Positions 42,554 through 50,919 of a DNA stretch of 64,000 nucleotides are shown here, piece after piece (the stretch's first letter is position 1; every line of letters starts with the position of its first letter). A model generated the notes under the pieces. It worked only from the letters and a program-made list of their open reading frames with translations, searched no databases and was not told the DNA's origin. A program made the position numbers and the translations under genes. The DNA comes from Rhizorhapis sp036570425 (GTDB lineage Bacteria; Pseudomonadota; Alphaproteobacteria; Sphingomonadales; Sphingomonadaceae): NCBI GenBank assembly GCA_036570425.1, contig DATCYF010000003.1:186001-250000 (forward strand), given 5' to 3'.

Positions 42554-43477
42554 ATGACGGGCGATGAAAGTAGAGAAGCGTCAGGTTCTGCGGTCGGGCA
42601 AACTGCGCGCCTCGACGATTTCCAGCGCGAGCGTAAGCGGCTCGTGCGCCTGGCCTATCGAATGCTCGGCTCGTTCAGCGAGGCTGAAGATGTGGTGCAG
42701 GATGCTTGGTTTAGATGGGAAAAGGTCGATGGCGGGATCGATGCGCCGGCCGCCTATTTGACGCGCATCGTCACGCGCCTGTGCCTCGACCGCCTGAAAT
42801 CCGCACGCGCGCGTCGCGAAACCTATATCGGCCCATGGCTGCCAGACCCGCTGATGGGGTCCAGCGATCCGGACGAGACGATCGCCGACGACATCACCGT
42901 CACGCTGATGCTCGCGATGGAGCGTCTGTCGCCACTGGAACGCGCAGCCTTCCTGCTTCACGACGTGTTCGACATCGCGTTGAGCGACGTCGCCGTGACT
43001 CTGGGCCGCGAGCCAGCGGCTGTGCGCCAACTGGCCTCGCGCGCGCGCAAGCATGTCCAGGTCGCCCGGCCGCGCTTCAGCGTCGAGGCAGCCGAGGCTA
43101 GCCGTATCACGCAAGCCTTTTTCGTTGCCGCGCGCGATGGCGATACCGCAGCGCTTGCATCGCTGCTTGCGCAGGACGTTGAAATCCATTCGGACGGCGG
43201 CGGCAAGGTGCTGGCCTTCCGCAACGTCATCCGCGGCCTCGATCGCGCTCTCCGTCTGTTCGCCGGGCTGCGCCGCAAGAACGCGCCCACGGCGCAACTG
43301 CTGCGCACCGCCGAAATCGACGGCCTGCCCGGCTATGTCAGCATCGATCGCGGCGTCTTGCAGACCACCGCGCTCGACATTCGCGACGGCAAGATCGCGG
43401 CGATCTATATCGTTCGAAACCCTGACAAGTTGCGGCACCTGATGACGGCCCTCGCGGGGCAAGCTCATCCGCGGTGA
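42554..43477 (+). CDS. ECF41 sigma factor (SigJ type) with SnoaL-like C-terminal domain
   Basis: 307 aa. Sigma-2 (ERKRLVRLAYRMLGSFSEAEDVVQDAWFRWEK) and sigma-4 (RLSPLERAAFLLHDVFDIALSDVAVTLGREPAAVRQLASRARKHV) are followed by a SnoaL-like extension. The ECF41 signatures are present: WLPDP between the sigma domains (usually WLPEP), DGGGK near residue 213 and NPDKL near the end. The extension adjusts activity, so no separate anti-sigma factor is expected and none is found. AGGAGG lies upstream of the ATG at 42554. Confidence 0.93.
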   Translation: MTGDESREASGSAVGQTARLDDFQRERKRLVRLAYRMLGSFSEAEDVVQDAWFRWEKVDGGIDAPAAYLTRIVTRLCLDRLKSARARRETYIGPWLPDPLMGSSDPDETIADDITVTLMLAMERLSPLERAAFLLHDVFDIALSDVAVTLGREPAAVRQLASRARKHVQVARPRFSVEAAEASRITQAFFVAARDGDTAALASLLAQDVEIHSDGGGKVLAFRNVIRGLDRALRLFAGLRRKNAPTAQLLRTAEIDGLPGYVSIDRGVLQTTALDIRDGKIAAIYIVRNPDKLRHLMTALAGQAHPR

Positions 43478-43515
43478 GCGCCGATGACCCCGCCACCGGC
43501 GCTAGCCGAGGTCCC

Positions 43516-44745
43516 CTAGGTTGCTTTCCGCAGAACCTGGAAATCAGCCCGGATTACCTTTCCGCCGTCACGTAGTTCGTCAAGGTAATCCGACCAGCGC
43601 TGCATCATCCTCACGCGCTCGTCCCAATATTCCCCGCGAGCGTAAGCGCGACGGACCTGGTTGGTGTCGACATGCGCCAGTTGGCGTTCGATCGCATCGG
43701 GATGCCACTCTCCCATCTCGTTCAAAAGCGTGGCTGCCATCGCCCGGAAACCATGGGCGGTCATCTGGTCGCTGGTATAGCCGAGCCGGCGCAGCCCCGC
43801 ATTGACCGTATTCTCGGACATTCGCCTGCGCGGATGCCCCAAGCACGGAAACAGGTACTTCCACCAATGGGTGTGCTCATGGAGTTCCTTCAGCATGGCG
43901 AGGACTTGCCGCGACAGCGGCACCCGGTGAGGCCGCCGCATCTTCATCCGCTCGGCCGGGATGAACCAGATGGCTTCCTCCCAGTCGATGTCGGTCCATT
44001 CGGCCGCCCGCAATTCGCCCGGCCGGAGCAAGACGTGCGGAGATAGCCGCATCGCCATCCGCGTCACCGGATAGCCCTTGTAGTCATCGAGCGCTCTCAT
44101 CAGCGCTCCAACTTCCGAGGGCCTCGTGATCGCGGCGAAGTGCTTGGGCTTCGGCGTGGCGATGGCGCCGCGCAGGTCCGCGGCCACGTCCTTGTCGCAC
44201 CGGACCGTGGCAACACCGTAGCGAAATACCCGGCTGAGCACGCTGCGCATGCGCCGGGCGCTCTCATAGGCGCCCGTGGCCTCGATCTTGCGCAGGACTG
44301 CCAGCGCCTCGTGAGGCGTGATCTGCGCGATCGGCAGGTCGCCGATAACCGGATAAGCTTTTTCGAGCAGCCACCGGATCTTGTCGATCGTGACCAGCGC
44401 CAATCCATCGCGCTCGCACTTTACCAGCCATTCCTTCGCCACCAGCTCGAAAGTGGTCGCTGCCGCATGCCTGGCCGCGATCCGCGCGCGCTTCTTCTCG
44501 ATGGCAGGATCCATTCCGGCGGCAATCTGCTCGCGGGCCTCGTCCCGCTTCGCACGGGCGGCGGCGAGACCGACGGCAGGCCATTTCCCGAGGTGAAGCG
44601 TCTTCTGCTTGCCCAGGAAACGGTAGTTCATGCGCCAGAGTTTGGAGCCGTTGGGCTTGACCGCGAGATAGAGGCCAAGGGTATCGTGAAGCTTGTAGAG
44701 CTTTTCTGAGGGCTTCGCGGTCGTGATCTTGATATGAGTCAGCAT
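43516..44745 (-). CDS. P4-type tyrosine integrase (DUF4102 N-terminal domain)
   Basis: 409 aa. The N-terminal arm-binding domain starts MLTHIKITTAKPSEKLYKLHDTLGLYLAVKPNGSKLWRMNYRF. Catalytic residues are visible: Arg in LRPGELRAAEW, HGFRAMAA (H-x-x-R), the later His in QLAHVDTN and the nucleophilic Tyr in RRAYARGEYW. It integrates and, with a directionality factor, excises the ICE at a tRNA 3' end. An ATG 9 bases upstream is an alternative start. Its 5' end faces the att-like sequence 180 bp away, the usual layout of such integrases. Confidence 0.93.
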   Translation of the reverse strand: MLTHIKITTAKPSEKLYKLHDTLGLYLAVKPNGSKLWRMNYRFLGKQKTLHLGKWPAVGLAAARAKRDEAREQIAAGMDPAIEKKRARIAARHAAATTFELVAKEWLVKCERDGLALVTIDKIRWLLEKAYPVIGDLPIAQITPHEALAVLRKIEATGAYESARRMRSVLSRVFRYGVATVRCDKDVAADLRGAIATPKPKHFAAITRPSEVGALMRALDDYKGYPVTRMAMRLSPHVLLRPGELRAAEWTDIDWEEAIWFIPAERMKMRRPHRVPLSRQVLAMLKELHEHTHWWKYLFPCLGHPRRRMSENTVNAGLRRLGYTSDQMTAHGFRAMAATLLNEMGEWHPDAIERQLAHVDTNQVRRAYARGEYWDERVRMMQRWSDYLDELRDGGKVIRADFQVLRKAT

Positions 44746-44886
44746 TGGATTCATCCCAGCAAGCCGGGTCGATCCGGGGCCATCAAAGGCACCCCAATCG
44801 TGGGGGTGCTGTTGGTGGTCCTGGCCGGACGTCACCGGAAATTTAGCCGGCGATCATCGGTCGATTTATGCTGTGAAACCAGACGC

Positions 44887-44906
44887 TTGCTGGACGTTGC
44901 TGGACG
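44887..44906. repeat. Tandem 10-bp repeat beside the att core, possible integrase arm sites
   Basis: TTGCTGGACG occurs twice in tandem (44887-44896 and 44897-44906), 18 bp from the tRNA-like core. Short direct repeats in this place commonly bind integrase or directionality factor. Confidence 0.45.
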
Positions 44907-44923
44907 CACTTAGCGCCAGAAAG

Positions 44924-44942
44924 TGGTGCCAGAAGAGGACTC
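44924..44942 (-). other. tRNA 3'-end copy, likely attachment-site core
   Basis: Minus-strand reading gives GAGTCCTCTTCTGGCACCA: the T-arm 3' half, a 7-base acceptor strand TTCTGGC, the discriminator A and an encoded CCA. A matching 5' acceptor would be GCCAGAA, as in some tRNA-Leu genes. No tRNA body lies upstream (44943 onward), so this is not a functional tRNA but a duplicated att core next to the integrase. Which tRNA it derives from is a guess. Confidence 0.55.
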
Positions 44943-45160
44943 ACGTCTACCCCCTTTTCCTGTGTTAAATCAGAATTTTAGGCGATGTGGTTTTTGGAAA
45001 GGCCCGCAATTTCGCCCGCACTAGGAAACTAACGTATTGGTTCGATGCCTTTTTAGGGACTCTGGCAATTTCAAAGTCTCAGAATTCCGCCATTCCTGCG
45101 CAGGAACAAATGCAGAAAGTGGGCCTTTTGATTCGGGTGCCAAGACGGCCCCTTACCTCG

Positions 45161-45649
45161 TCATGCATCTCGCCGCCTCCCCTCTACGAAACGCGCCTCA
45201 AGCGAGTGCATTTCGGCTAGCGTAGAAAGGTAGATGCTCACTCCAGTGGCCACGCCTCGGTAGAGTTCATCGCAATCCACCTGGACGTGGGTAATCGCCT
45301 TAGACGCGATGATCCCTGGTAATGCCCAAATTGCGTCCGGGGGCAAATAAGCCACCATCGAACGAAGGTTCTTGCGAAGAATTAGAGATAGCTGCGCTCG
45401 CTGAGCCGATTGGGAGACGTCGGGCAGAAATCGCTCGCAGGCGAGCCGTATTTCAATTTCCTCTCCCCTGTGCTGCTCAAGCATTGCACTGGTCTCTACG
45501 ATCACACACCTCAGCCGGACGAATGTCTCTTCTAAGCGGCGCTCCGGCTCGTCGACGACATAATAGGTGGGCCAGGCCGCCTGAATCTCCGCTCTGAGAG
45601 AATAAACCGGCTTAGGCGTAGCTTTCCTTTTGCATCTGGTCTTCGTCAT
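45161..45649 (-). CDS. Unknown protein (162 aa)
   Basis: No family recognised. The protein is soluble, with a basic N-terminus (MTKTRCKRKATPKPVYS) and predicted helical segments such as RRLEETFVRLRCVIVETSAMLEQHRGEEIEIRLACERFL and YRGVATGVSIYLSTLAEMHSLEARFVEG. A GAGAG box lies upstream of the ATG. It stands alone beyond the putative att site and so belongs to the neighbouring element or the chromosome. Confidence 0.6.
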   Translation of the reverse strand: MTKTRCKRKATPKPVYSLRAEIQAAWPTYYVVDEPERRLEETFVRLRCVIVETSAMLEQHRGEEIEIRLACERFLPDVSQSAQRAQLSLILRKNLRSMVAYLPPDAIWALPGIIASKAITHVQVDCDELYRGVATGVSIYLSTLAEMHSLEARFVEGRRRDA

Positions 45650-45668
45650 CGCAACTCTCTCAGAGAAC

Positions 45669-45733
45669 GCGACGGTGACGATCGCCGCTTTCGAGAAGGC
45701 TACATGCCGATGGGCACGAAACCAATCAGTTGA
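45669..45733. repeat. 65-bp direct repeat, copy 1
   Basis: Begins GCGACGGTGACGATCG and ends CAATCAGTTGA. It matches 45984-46048 at roughly 86 percent identity by eye, 315 bp apart. Nearby frames are short and not credible genes. Confidence 0.75.
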
Positions 45734-45829
45734 TGATCAGCGAGTGGACGCTGTTGACAAAGATGCCTTTGGACATCCCGATCAAGCTCTCCCGTCACAA
45801 TTAGGCGCTCGCACCGATAGCAAGGGAAT

Positions 45830-45897
45830 TTCTTACCGATCGGTAAGAATGGGTGCGAAGGCGTCCGTCAAAGCGAGCAATCTTACCGATCGGTAAG
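45830..45897. promoter_or_regulatory. Two TetR-style palindromic operators
   Basis: TTCTTACCGATCGGTAAGAA (45830-45849) is a perfect 20-bp palindrome; its 16-bp core CTTACCGATCGGTAAG recurs exactly at 45882-45897. The copies are 50 bp apart, close to five helical turns, so dimers would sit on the same face. The core looks like a TetR-family operator, but no TetR gene is present in the window. The 513-bp region 45650-46162 holds only these sites and the two 65-bp repeats. Confidence 0.7.
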
Positions 45898-45983
45898 TTA
45901 AGGGGGTGGCTGGCTAGCATATCCCGTATCACGGAGCGCCGTTCGACCTATGCCGACTGCAAGCGTTTACTACGACAGACAAG

Positions 45984-46048
45984 GCGACGGTGAAGATCGT
46001 CGCTTTTGAGAAGGTACCGTGCCGATGAGCACGAAATCAATCAGTTGA
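45984..46048. repeat. 65-bp direct repeat, copy 2
   Basis: Copy of 45669-45733. Both could encode similar short peptides ending around AFEK, with a stop in this copy, so they may be remnants of the 3' end of a duplicated gene. The palindromic operators lie between the copies. Confidence 0.75.
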
Positions 46049-46162
46049 ACATGGCCGACGTTTAAGAGATTTCTAAGAGCGGACTGTCAGATTGCAGACT
46101 TTACCTGCTGCGCTGTGAAAGCACTTGCGGCGAGCAGGACCACAGATGTTGCCAGGGAGCCC

Positions 46163-47254
46163 ATGAACCCCGCTCACAATTCCGCATTGGCGCAGCGCTA
46201 CCTAGTCGATGACCTCCCTGGTGCACACCAGCCCGGAGCCCGATTGCACGGCATTCTCCAGAGGATCGACGTCGGAGCTCAGCTAACGCCGATCGCACGG
46301 GAATTCCTTGCATCGACGGGTCTGCTCGCTCTTGATGCATTGGCAACTGGACAGCTGCCACTGGCTGAGTTTCAAGCCCAAGCTGCCACGGAGCGTAATT
46401 CACGAATCCAGCAAGCGTCGATCAAGGCCGCCGAGGCAGAAGTTGAAGCCGCTAGAATTGCTGCCGCCCAAGCCGAAGCAGTGAAGGCGACCTTTGCCGC
46501 CATGGCGAATGACCCGGTCCTTCGCCGAAAGCGCGAGGCACAAGAACTCCGTCGACGCTTTGGTCTGGGGTATGTCGAGGACGAGCACTACGGGCGGGTC
46601 ATCGGTCTTTTGAAGCGCGTTGCGAAGGGACAGCGCCTTGCCCTCGAGGATGTCGCCTGGCTTAGAACAGAAGCCGAATACTGCTGGACCGATGAACTGC
46701 AGAAAGCGTGGCATGGCTTGGAGGCCCAAGCGCTAACCGAAGCATGGGACCGCACCGGCGATGCTTGGAACGCAGTCAACGCCAGTGGCCATTGGCGCAA
46801 GGCGGGTGATGCCGAGCGAGCTCTATCCTTGACCGAAAAGGCGCTGGCGCGAACTTCCCTCCCGTCAAAGCTTCGATCTGCCCTTGCCACGACTCGCGGC
46901 GGGGCGATGCGCGATTTGCACCAGCTTGAGGAAGCTGAAGCGCTTGGACGACAAGCCCATAGCCTGACGCCCGGAGATTACCGGCCCTGCACACTACTGG
47001 GGGCTGTGTTGCTTCAGCGCGGTGACCTTGCGGGAGGGTATGATTGGTACGCCAATGCCGAGCAGCTGGGCGCGTCACGGAAGGCCATTGACCAAGATTT
47101 GCGATCACTGCTGGTCCGATTACCCTCGCAAGAGCGGCAGCGGATTTGTGACTATCTTATCGCTCAAGACCCCGAGAGGTTCGCCTGGTTGTTGAGGCGC
47201 CATGACGCGAGCGCGCGCGGAAGGGACCGATTCACAAAGGCTAGGCTTGCGTGA
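46163..47254 (+). CDS. TPR-like helical protein, first gene of a nuclease-helicase operon
   Basis: 363 aa, no named family. A helical, alanine-rich N-terminal half includes a coiled segment (QQASIKAAEAEVEAARIAAAQAEAVKATFAAMANDPVLRRKREAQELRRRFGLG). The C-terminal half reads as tetratricopeptide repeats (WNAVNASGHWRKAGDAERALSLTEKAL; GAMRDLHQLEEAEALGRQAHSLTPGDYRPCTLLGAVLLQRGDLAGGYDWY). The ATG at 46163 has GGGAG upstream; a GTG 16 codons earlier is possible. It overlaps the SNase gene by 4 bases and is probably a scaffold for it. Confidence 0.75.
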   Translation: MNPAHNSALAQRYLVDDLPGAHQPGARLHGILQRIDVGAQLTPIAREFLASTGLLALDALATGQLPLAEFQAQAATERNSRIQQASIKAAEAEVEAARIAAAQAEAVKATFAAMANDPVLRRKREAQELRRRFGLGYVEDEHYGRVIGLLKRVAKGQRLALEDVAWLRTEAEYCWTDELQKAWHGLEAQALTEAWDRTGDAWNAVNASGHWRKAGDAERALSLTEKALARTSLPSKLRSALATTRGGAMRDLHQLEEAEALGRQAHSLTPGDYRPCTLLGAVLLQRGDLAGGYDWYANAEQLGASRKAIDQDLRSLLVRLPSQERQRICDYLIAQDPERFAWLLRRHDASARGRDRFTKARLA

Positions 47255-47871
47255 TTATCGTGCCGGACGATCCTGGCTCAGCAGGTCAGGATGAGGTCTT
47301 GAAGGCCTCTGTGCTCAAGGTATTCGACGGTGACGGCTTCCTTGCCAACGTATGGCATCCGTTCCGCGAGACTTGGGTCGAGCGCATACCCTTTCGCTTC
47401 GCCTTCATCGATGCACCAGAGATGGGACAGCCCTGTGGTCCCGAAGCGAGGGATTTTCTTGCAGCGCTCATCGCGGGCAAGGAGCTTAGGCTTGATCCGG
47501 TTGGCAAGGAATCGACGGGCTACATGCCAATCGATCCCTACAAGCGTCTGCTCTGCGTCGGCTTCCTGACCGAGCAGATGGAGGCTGGAAGGATTGACTA
47601 TTACCATCAAGGCAAGTGCGGCAGCGGTTTGGTGAAGCGGCCCCGTCCGGTGACACGTAACATCGAGCTCGAAATGATCGTGAATGGCTGGGCGTGGGTT
47701 GTCGAGCAATACAGCTTCGAACGGGAAGACGAGTACTTCGAGGCGCAGGAAGATGCGCGGGAAAATCGGCGTGGGCTTTGGCAAATGGAGAATCCTGAAG
47801 CCCCGTGGAGTTTCAAGAGACGACAGCGTCAGCAGCGCAAATCTGCAGAAGCCCAGGGGAAACTGCTTTAG
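47251..47871 (+). CDS. Staphylococcal-nuclease-like (SNase) domain protein
   Basis: 206 aa from a GTG overlapping the previous stop. The SNase fold is recognisable from ASVLKVFDGDGFLANVW, FRFAFIDAPEMGQPCGPEARDFLAALIAGKEL (Arg and Asp-x-Pro-Glu of the active site) and PYKRLLCVGFL (second catalytic Arg region), then MIVNGWAWVVEQYS and the family ending ARENRRGLWQ. There is no signal peptide, so this nuclease is intracellular, which fits a regulated DNA/RNA-cutting role beside a helicase. Confidence 0.85.
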   Translation: MIIVPDDPGSAGQDEVLKASVLKVFDGDGFLANVWHPFRETWVERIPFRFAFIDAPEMGQPCGPEARDFLAALIAGKELRLDPVGKESTGYMPIDPYKRLLCVGFLTEQMEAGRIDYYHQGKCGSGLVKRPRPVTRNIELEMIVNGWAWVVEQYSFEREDEYFEAQEDARENRRGLWQMENPEAPWSFKRRQRQQRKSAEAQGKLL

Positions 47872-47920
47872 ATCGGAAAGGAAAAAGCTTCAGCTGCTCA
47901 CGTGACGAACGGCGGGTACT

Positions 47921-50737
47921 GTGGCAGCGATTGCGTTGATGATTGGACGATCCCGAACTTATCGGCCCAGCCTGTGGGCGCGCATCTTCCTTTCAGAGAG
48001 CTGGAAGCTGGTTCTCAGCGCCTCCTCATCGGACCGCATTCGACTGCAGTTGGGGGCTGACGACGACATTCCCTGCCTCGATGTCGCAGAGGTTTCGTCG
48101 AGCAAGGCGCTGCTCTGGCACACGGTTGAAATCCGGTCGAAGGGCCGCGTCGATGCGCTGTCAGGCTTGACTGCCAAGTCCGCTCAGACATTACGGGACG
48201 ATTTGCTGGCTTTCGTAAACCAGCATCTCGCGGAGCTCATTGATTCCGATAAGGAACGTCTCCGTGAGGTGGATACCAAGATCCGGGCCATCACGGACAG
48301 CAACCAGCAGTACCTGGCCCATGCCGACGTCAGCCGGGCAATTGCCAGCGTTCCCGGCAGCGCCTCGGTTGCCCTGGCCCACCCACTGTTCGACGCCAAT
48401 CTGATCCCGGCCTCGCTAAGAGCTTATCTCCCCACCTCGTTTTCCATGCTCACGGACCCGGCTGTCCGCAGCCGCTACAACGAGAATTTCGTGGTTCACG
48501 AGATGCAGAAGTTCGACGGTTTCTTCTCGAACCTGGGTGGCTTCTCACTCTCCCAGGAGCAGCGCGAGGCCTGTATCCGTCTCGAGGACAACAATCTTCT
48601 GGTCGCCTCGGCCGGTTCGGGGAAATCCGCGACGATGGTCGGGAAAGTGGCCTACGTCCTGGAGAAGGGGCTTTACCAGCCCGGCGAAATTCTCGTTCTC
48701 GCCTTCAACAAGAGTGCGGCCGACGAGCTGAAGGAGCGTATCGCCAAGCAGCTCGGCATCGACGAGGATGCCTTGGAATGCCGGGTAACCACTTTTCACG
48801 CCTTGGGCCGTGGGATTATCGAGGAGACCGAAGGAAGGCCGCCTCAGCTGGCCAACTGGGTCGAACACCCGGCTGGTGAAGCCCGCGTCATCGACAAGAT
48901 CATACGCGAGCTGATGGATACGAACGAGGAGTTCAAGCGGCTCTGGATCGACCTGCTTTCGATCCTCCCCAAAGCCGATATTCCCGCTGAAGCCTTTGAC
49001 TCCGAAGCCGACTACGAGCGCTACATCGCCGACCGAAACGACCGAGGTGGCAGCACCATCGGCACTCTCGCTGAGATTTATGTTCGATCTCTTCAGGAGC
49101 AACGGATCGCGAACTGGTTGTGGGTCCACTCGGTCGAGTTCGAGTATGAGAAGCAGATCTCATTCGAAGAGGAGGACGGAAGCCAGCGGTTCGTTCAGCC
49201 CGACTTTCATTACCCTCTGACTGACACATTCCATGAGCATTTCGCGATCAACGCGGACGGCTCATCGCCCTTCGACAATTACGTGGAGCACATGCAGGGC
49301 AAGCGTGCCGGGTACAAACGCGAAGAACTGGATTTCTTCGAGACGACCTCTGCGCAGGCGCGAGACGGGACACTGTTGCAGCGGCTCGAGGCCGAGCTGG
49401 TCAAACGGGACATTCCGCTGACCGAGAAGAGCACCGAGGAGATCCTGAAAGCGATCGAGCCGGTGGTGATTACGCACTACCAGAAGCTGATCGGCGTGTG
49501 CATCAAGCATATCAGGGCTAGTCAGCTCACCCTCGAGATGCTGCTCGAGCGAGCCAAATCCCTGCATGACAAGCCCCGTGCACAGTACTTCGCGCGGGCC
49601 GTCTGGCTGATTACGCAAGCCTACTCGCGAAAACTCGACGAGGCCAAACGGATCGATTTCGATTCCATGATCGGCGACGCGGTGCGCCTCGTCGAGACAG
49701 GCCGCTATCAGAGCCCCTATGCGCTCATTCTCGTCGATGAATTCCAGGATATCTCGGATCCGCGGGCCAACCTGATCAAGGCGCTCAAGCATCAGAAACC
49801 ATTCACCAAGGTCTTTGCCGTCGGAGACGATTGGCAGTCGATTTACCGCTTTGCCGGATCGGATATCACGATCTTCACCCAGTTCGAGGCCAACTTTGGG
49901 GCTTGCTGGCAAGGACGCCTCGAGCAGACCTATCGTTGCAACCAGCTGCTGGCTGATACTGCCGCGCGCTTCGTTCAGCGCAATCCCGCGCAAATCACGA
50001 AAACCGTTCGCTCGACGCGTGCCGGCATCCCGCGATCAATTCGTGTGATTCCCGTCACGGTGGAATGGCGTAAGCCGAGTTTTCCGGCTGCATGTTTCCA
50101 GCTGCTCGAGCGCCTTGACACTTTCCTGGAGGGTATCGCCGGGCAATGGCGCCAACAGGAGGGACACAAGCTGAAAGTCCTCGTCCTGTGGCGTTATAAC
50201 CTGCTGGATCCCTTCGGCGGACAGATACCGCGGTTCTCGAACATCGAGGTCACGGGCCTTTCCTTCCATCGCTCCAAGGGCCTGGAAGCGGACTACACGG
50301 TCCTGCTCGACGTCAGCGAAGGCGACTACGGCGTTCCGAGCCGGATCGAAGATGACGAGTTGCTCAACCTCGTCATCCCGCAGCCGGAGACCTATGCCTA
50401 CGCTGAAGAGCGGCGTCTTTTCTATGTGGCGCTGACCCGCGCCAGCAGAGGGACCTTCATCCTCTGCAACCGGCGCAAGCCCTCACGCTATATCCGCGAG
50501 CTTTGCGAGATTGCCGGTGACGACGTTCGCTTCGAGGCGGTTGACGGCAAAGAACTGGATCAGTGCCCTCGCTGCCTTGTCGGGCAGATGGTCGAGCGCC
50601 AAGGGCGGAACAACACGACATTCTATGGCTGCAACCAGTTTCCAGAATGTAGCCACACTCAGAAAACGACGCGCTTGAGCGGCGAGAAAATCTGTCGACA
50701 AAATCGCGAGCGCCCCACAACATTACAGGTCAAATGA
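47921..50737 (+). CDS. UvrD/Rep-family DNA helicase with C-terminal zinc finger (helicase IV-like)
   Basis: 938 aa from a GTG. Superfamily 1A motifs: Walker A VASAGSGKSATMVGK near residue 230, motif II LILVDEFQDISDPR near 607, motif III VGDDWQSIYRFAGSD, and the late TGLSFHRSKGLEADYTVLLD and EERRLFYVALTRAS. The C-terminus carries a topoisomerase-type zinc ribbon (CPRCLVGQMVERQGRNNTTFYGCNQFPEC). The N-terminal 200 residues resemble the leading domain of HelD. It follows the SNase gene by 49 bp. A housekeeping helicase IV role is possible, but the operon suggests a dedicated nuclease-helicase unit. Confidence 0.88.
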   Translation: MAAIALMIGRSRTYRPSLWARIFLSESWKLVLSASSSDRIRLQLGADDDIPCLDVAEVSSSKALLWHTVEIRSKGRVDALSGLTAKSAQTLRDDLLAFVNQHLAELIDSDKERLREVDTKIRAITDSNQQYLAHADVSRAIASVPGSASVALAHPLFDANLIPASLRAYLPTSFSMLTDPAVRSRYNENFVVHEMQKFDGFFSNLGGFSLSQEQREACIRLEDNNLLVASAGSGKSATMVGKVAYVLEKGLYQPGEILVLAFNKSAADELKERIAKQLGIDEDALECRVTTFHALGRGIIEETEGRPPQLANWVEHPAGEARVIDKIIRELMDTNEEFKRLWIDLLSILPKADIPAEAFDSEADYERYIADRNDRGGSTIGTLAEIYVRSLQEQRIANWLWVHSVEFEYEKQISFEEEDGSQRFVQPDFHYPLTDTFHEHFAINADGSSPFDNYVEHMQGKRAGYKREELDFFETTSAQARDGTLLQRLEAELVKRDIPLTEKSTEEILKAIEPVVITHYQKLIGVCIKHIRASQLTLEMLLERAKSLHDKPRAQYFARAVWLITQAYSRKLDEAKRIDFDSMIGDAVRLVETGRYQSPYALILVDEFQDISDPRANLIKALKHQKPFTKVFAVGDDWQSIYRFAGSDITIFTQFEANFGACWQGRLEQTYRCNQLLADTAARFVQRNPAQITKTVRSTRAGIPRSIRVIPVTVEWRKPSFPAACFQLLERLDTFLEGIAGQWRQQEGHKLKVLVLWRYNLLDPFGGQIPRFSNIEVTGLSFHRSKGLEADYTVLLDVSEGDYGVPSRIEDDELLNLVIPQPETYAYAEERRLFYVALTRASRGTFILCNRRKPSRYIRELCEIAGDDVRFEAVDGKELDQCPRCLVGQMVERQGRNNTTFYGCNQFPECSHTQKTTRLSGEKICRQNRERPTTLQVK

Positions 50738-50919
50738 TGCTCTTGGGCCTCTTCACCACAACATGTTGTGCGCAGCTGGCAAGTCATTCAGGTCAGGCAC
50801 TAAATCTGCTAAAATCGTCGGCATAACGTAAACGTAAAATAGCTCTTGCCCCTTCGCTTTTCGATGCTTTAGCGCAGGCTTTGCGTTAGCACATCTTGGT
50901 GTTCGACGAGGGGGCTTGG

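Noticed and set aside
44943..45160. tRNA body upstream of the CCA-ending sequence
   Set aside because: GGTAGACG resembles a tRNA-Leu D-arm fragment, but no acceptor 5' strand or anticodon arm is present.
45630..45896. 88-codon plus-strand frame over repeat copy 1 and the first palindrome
   Set aside because: No ribosome site, covers regulatory palindromes, and copy 2 of the repeat has a stop in the matching frame.
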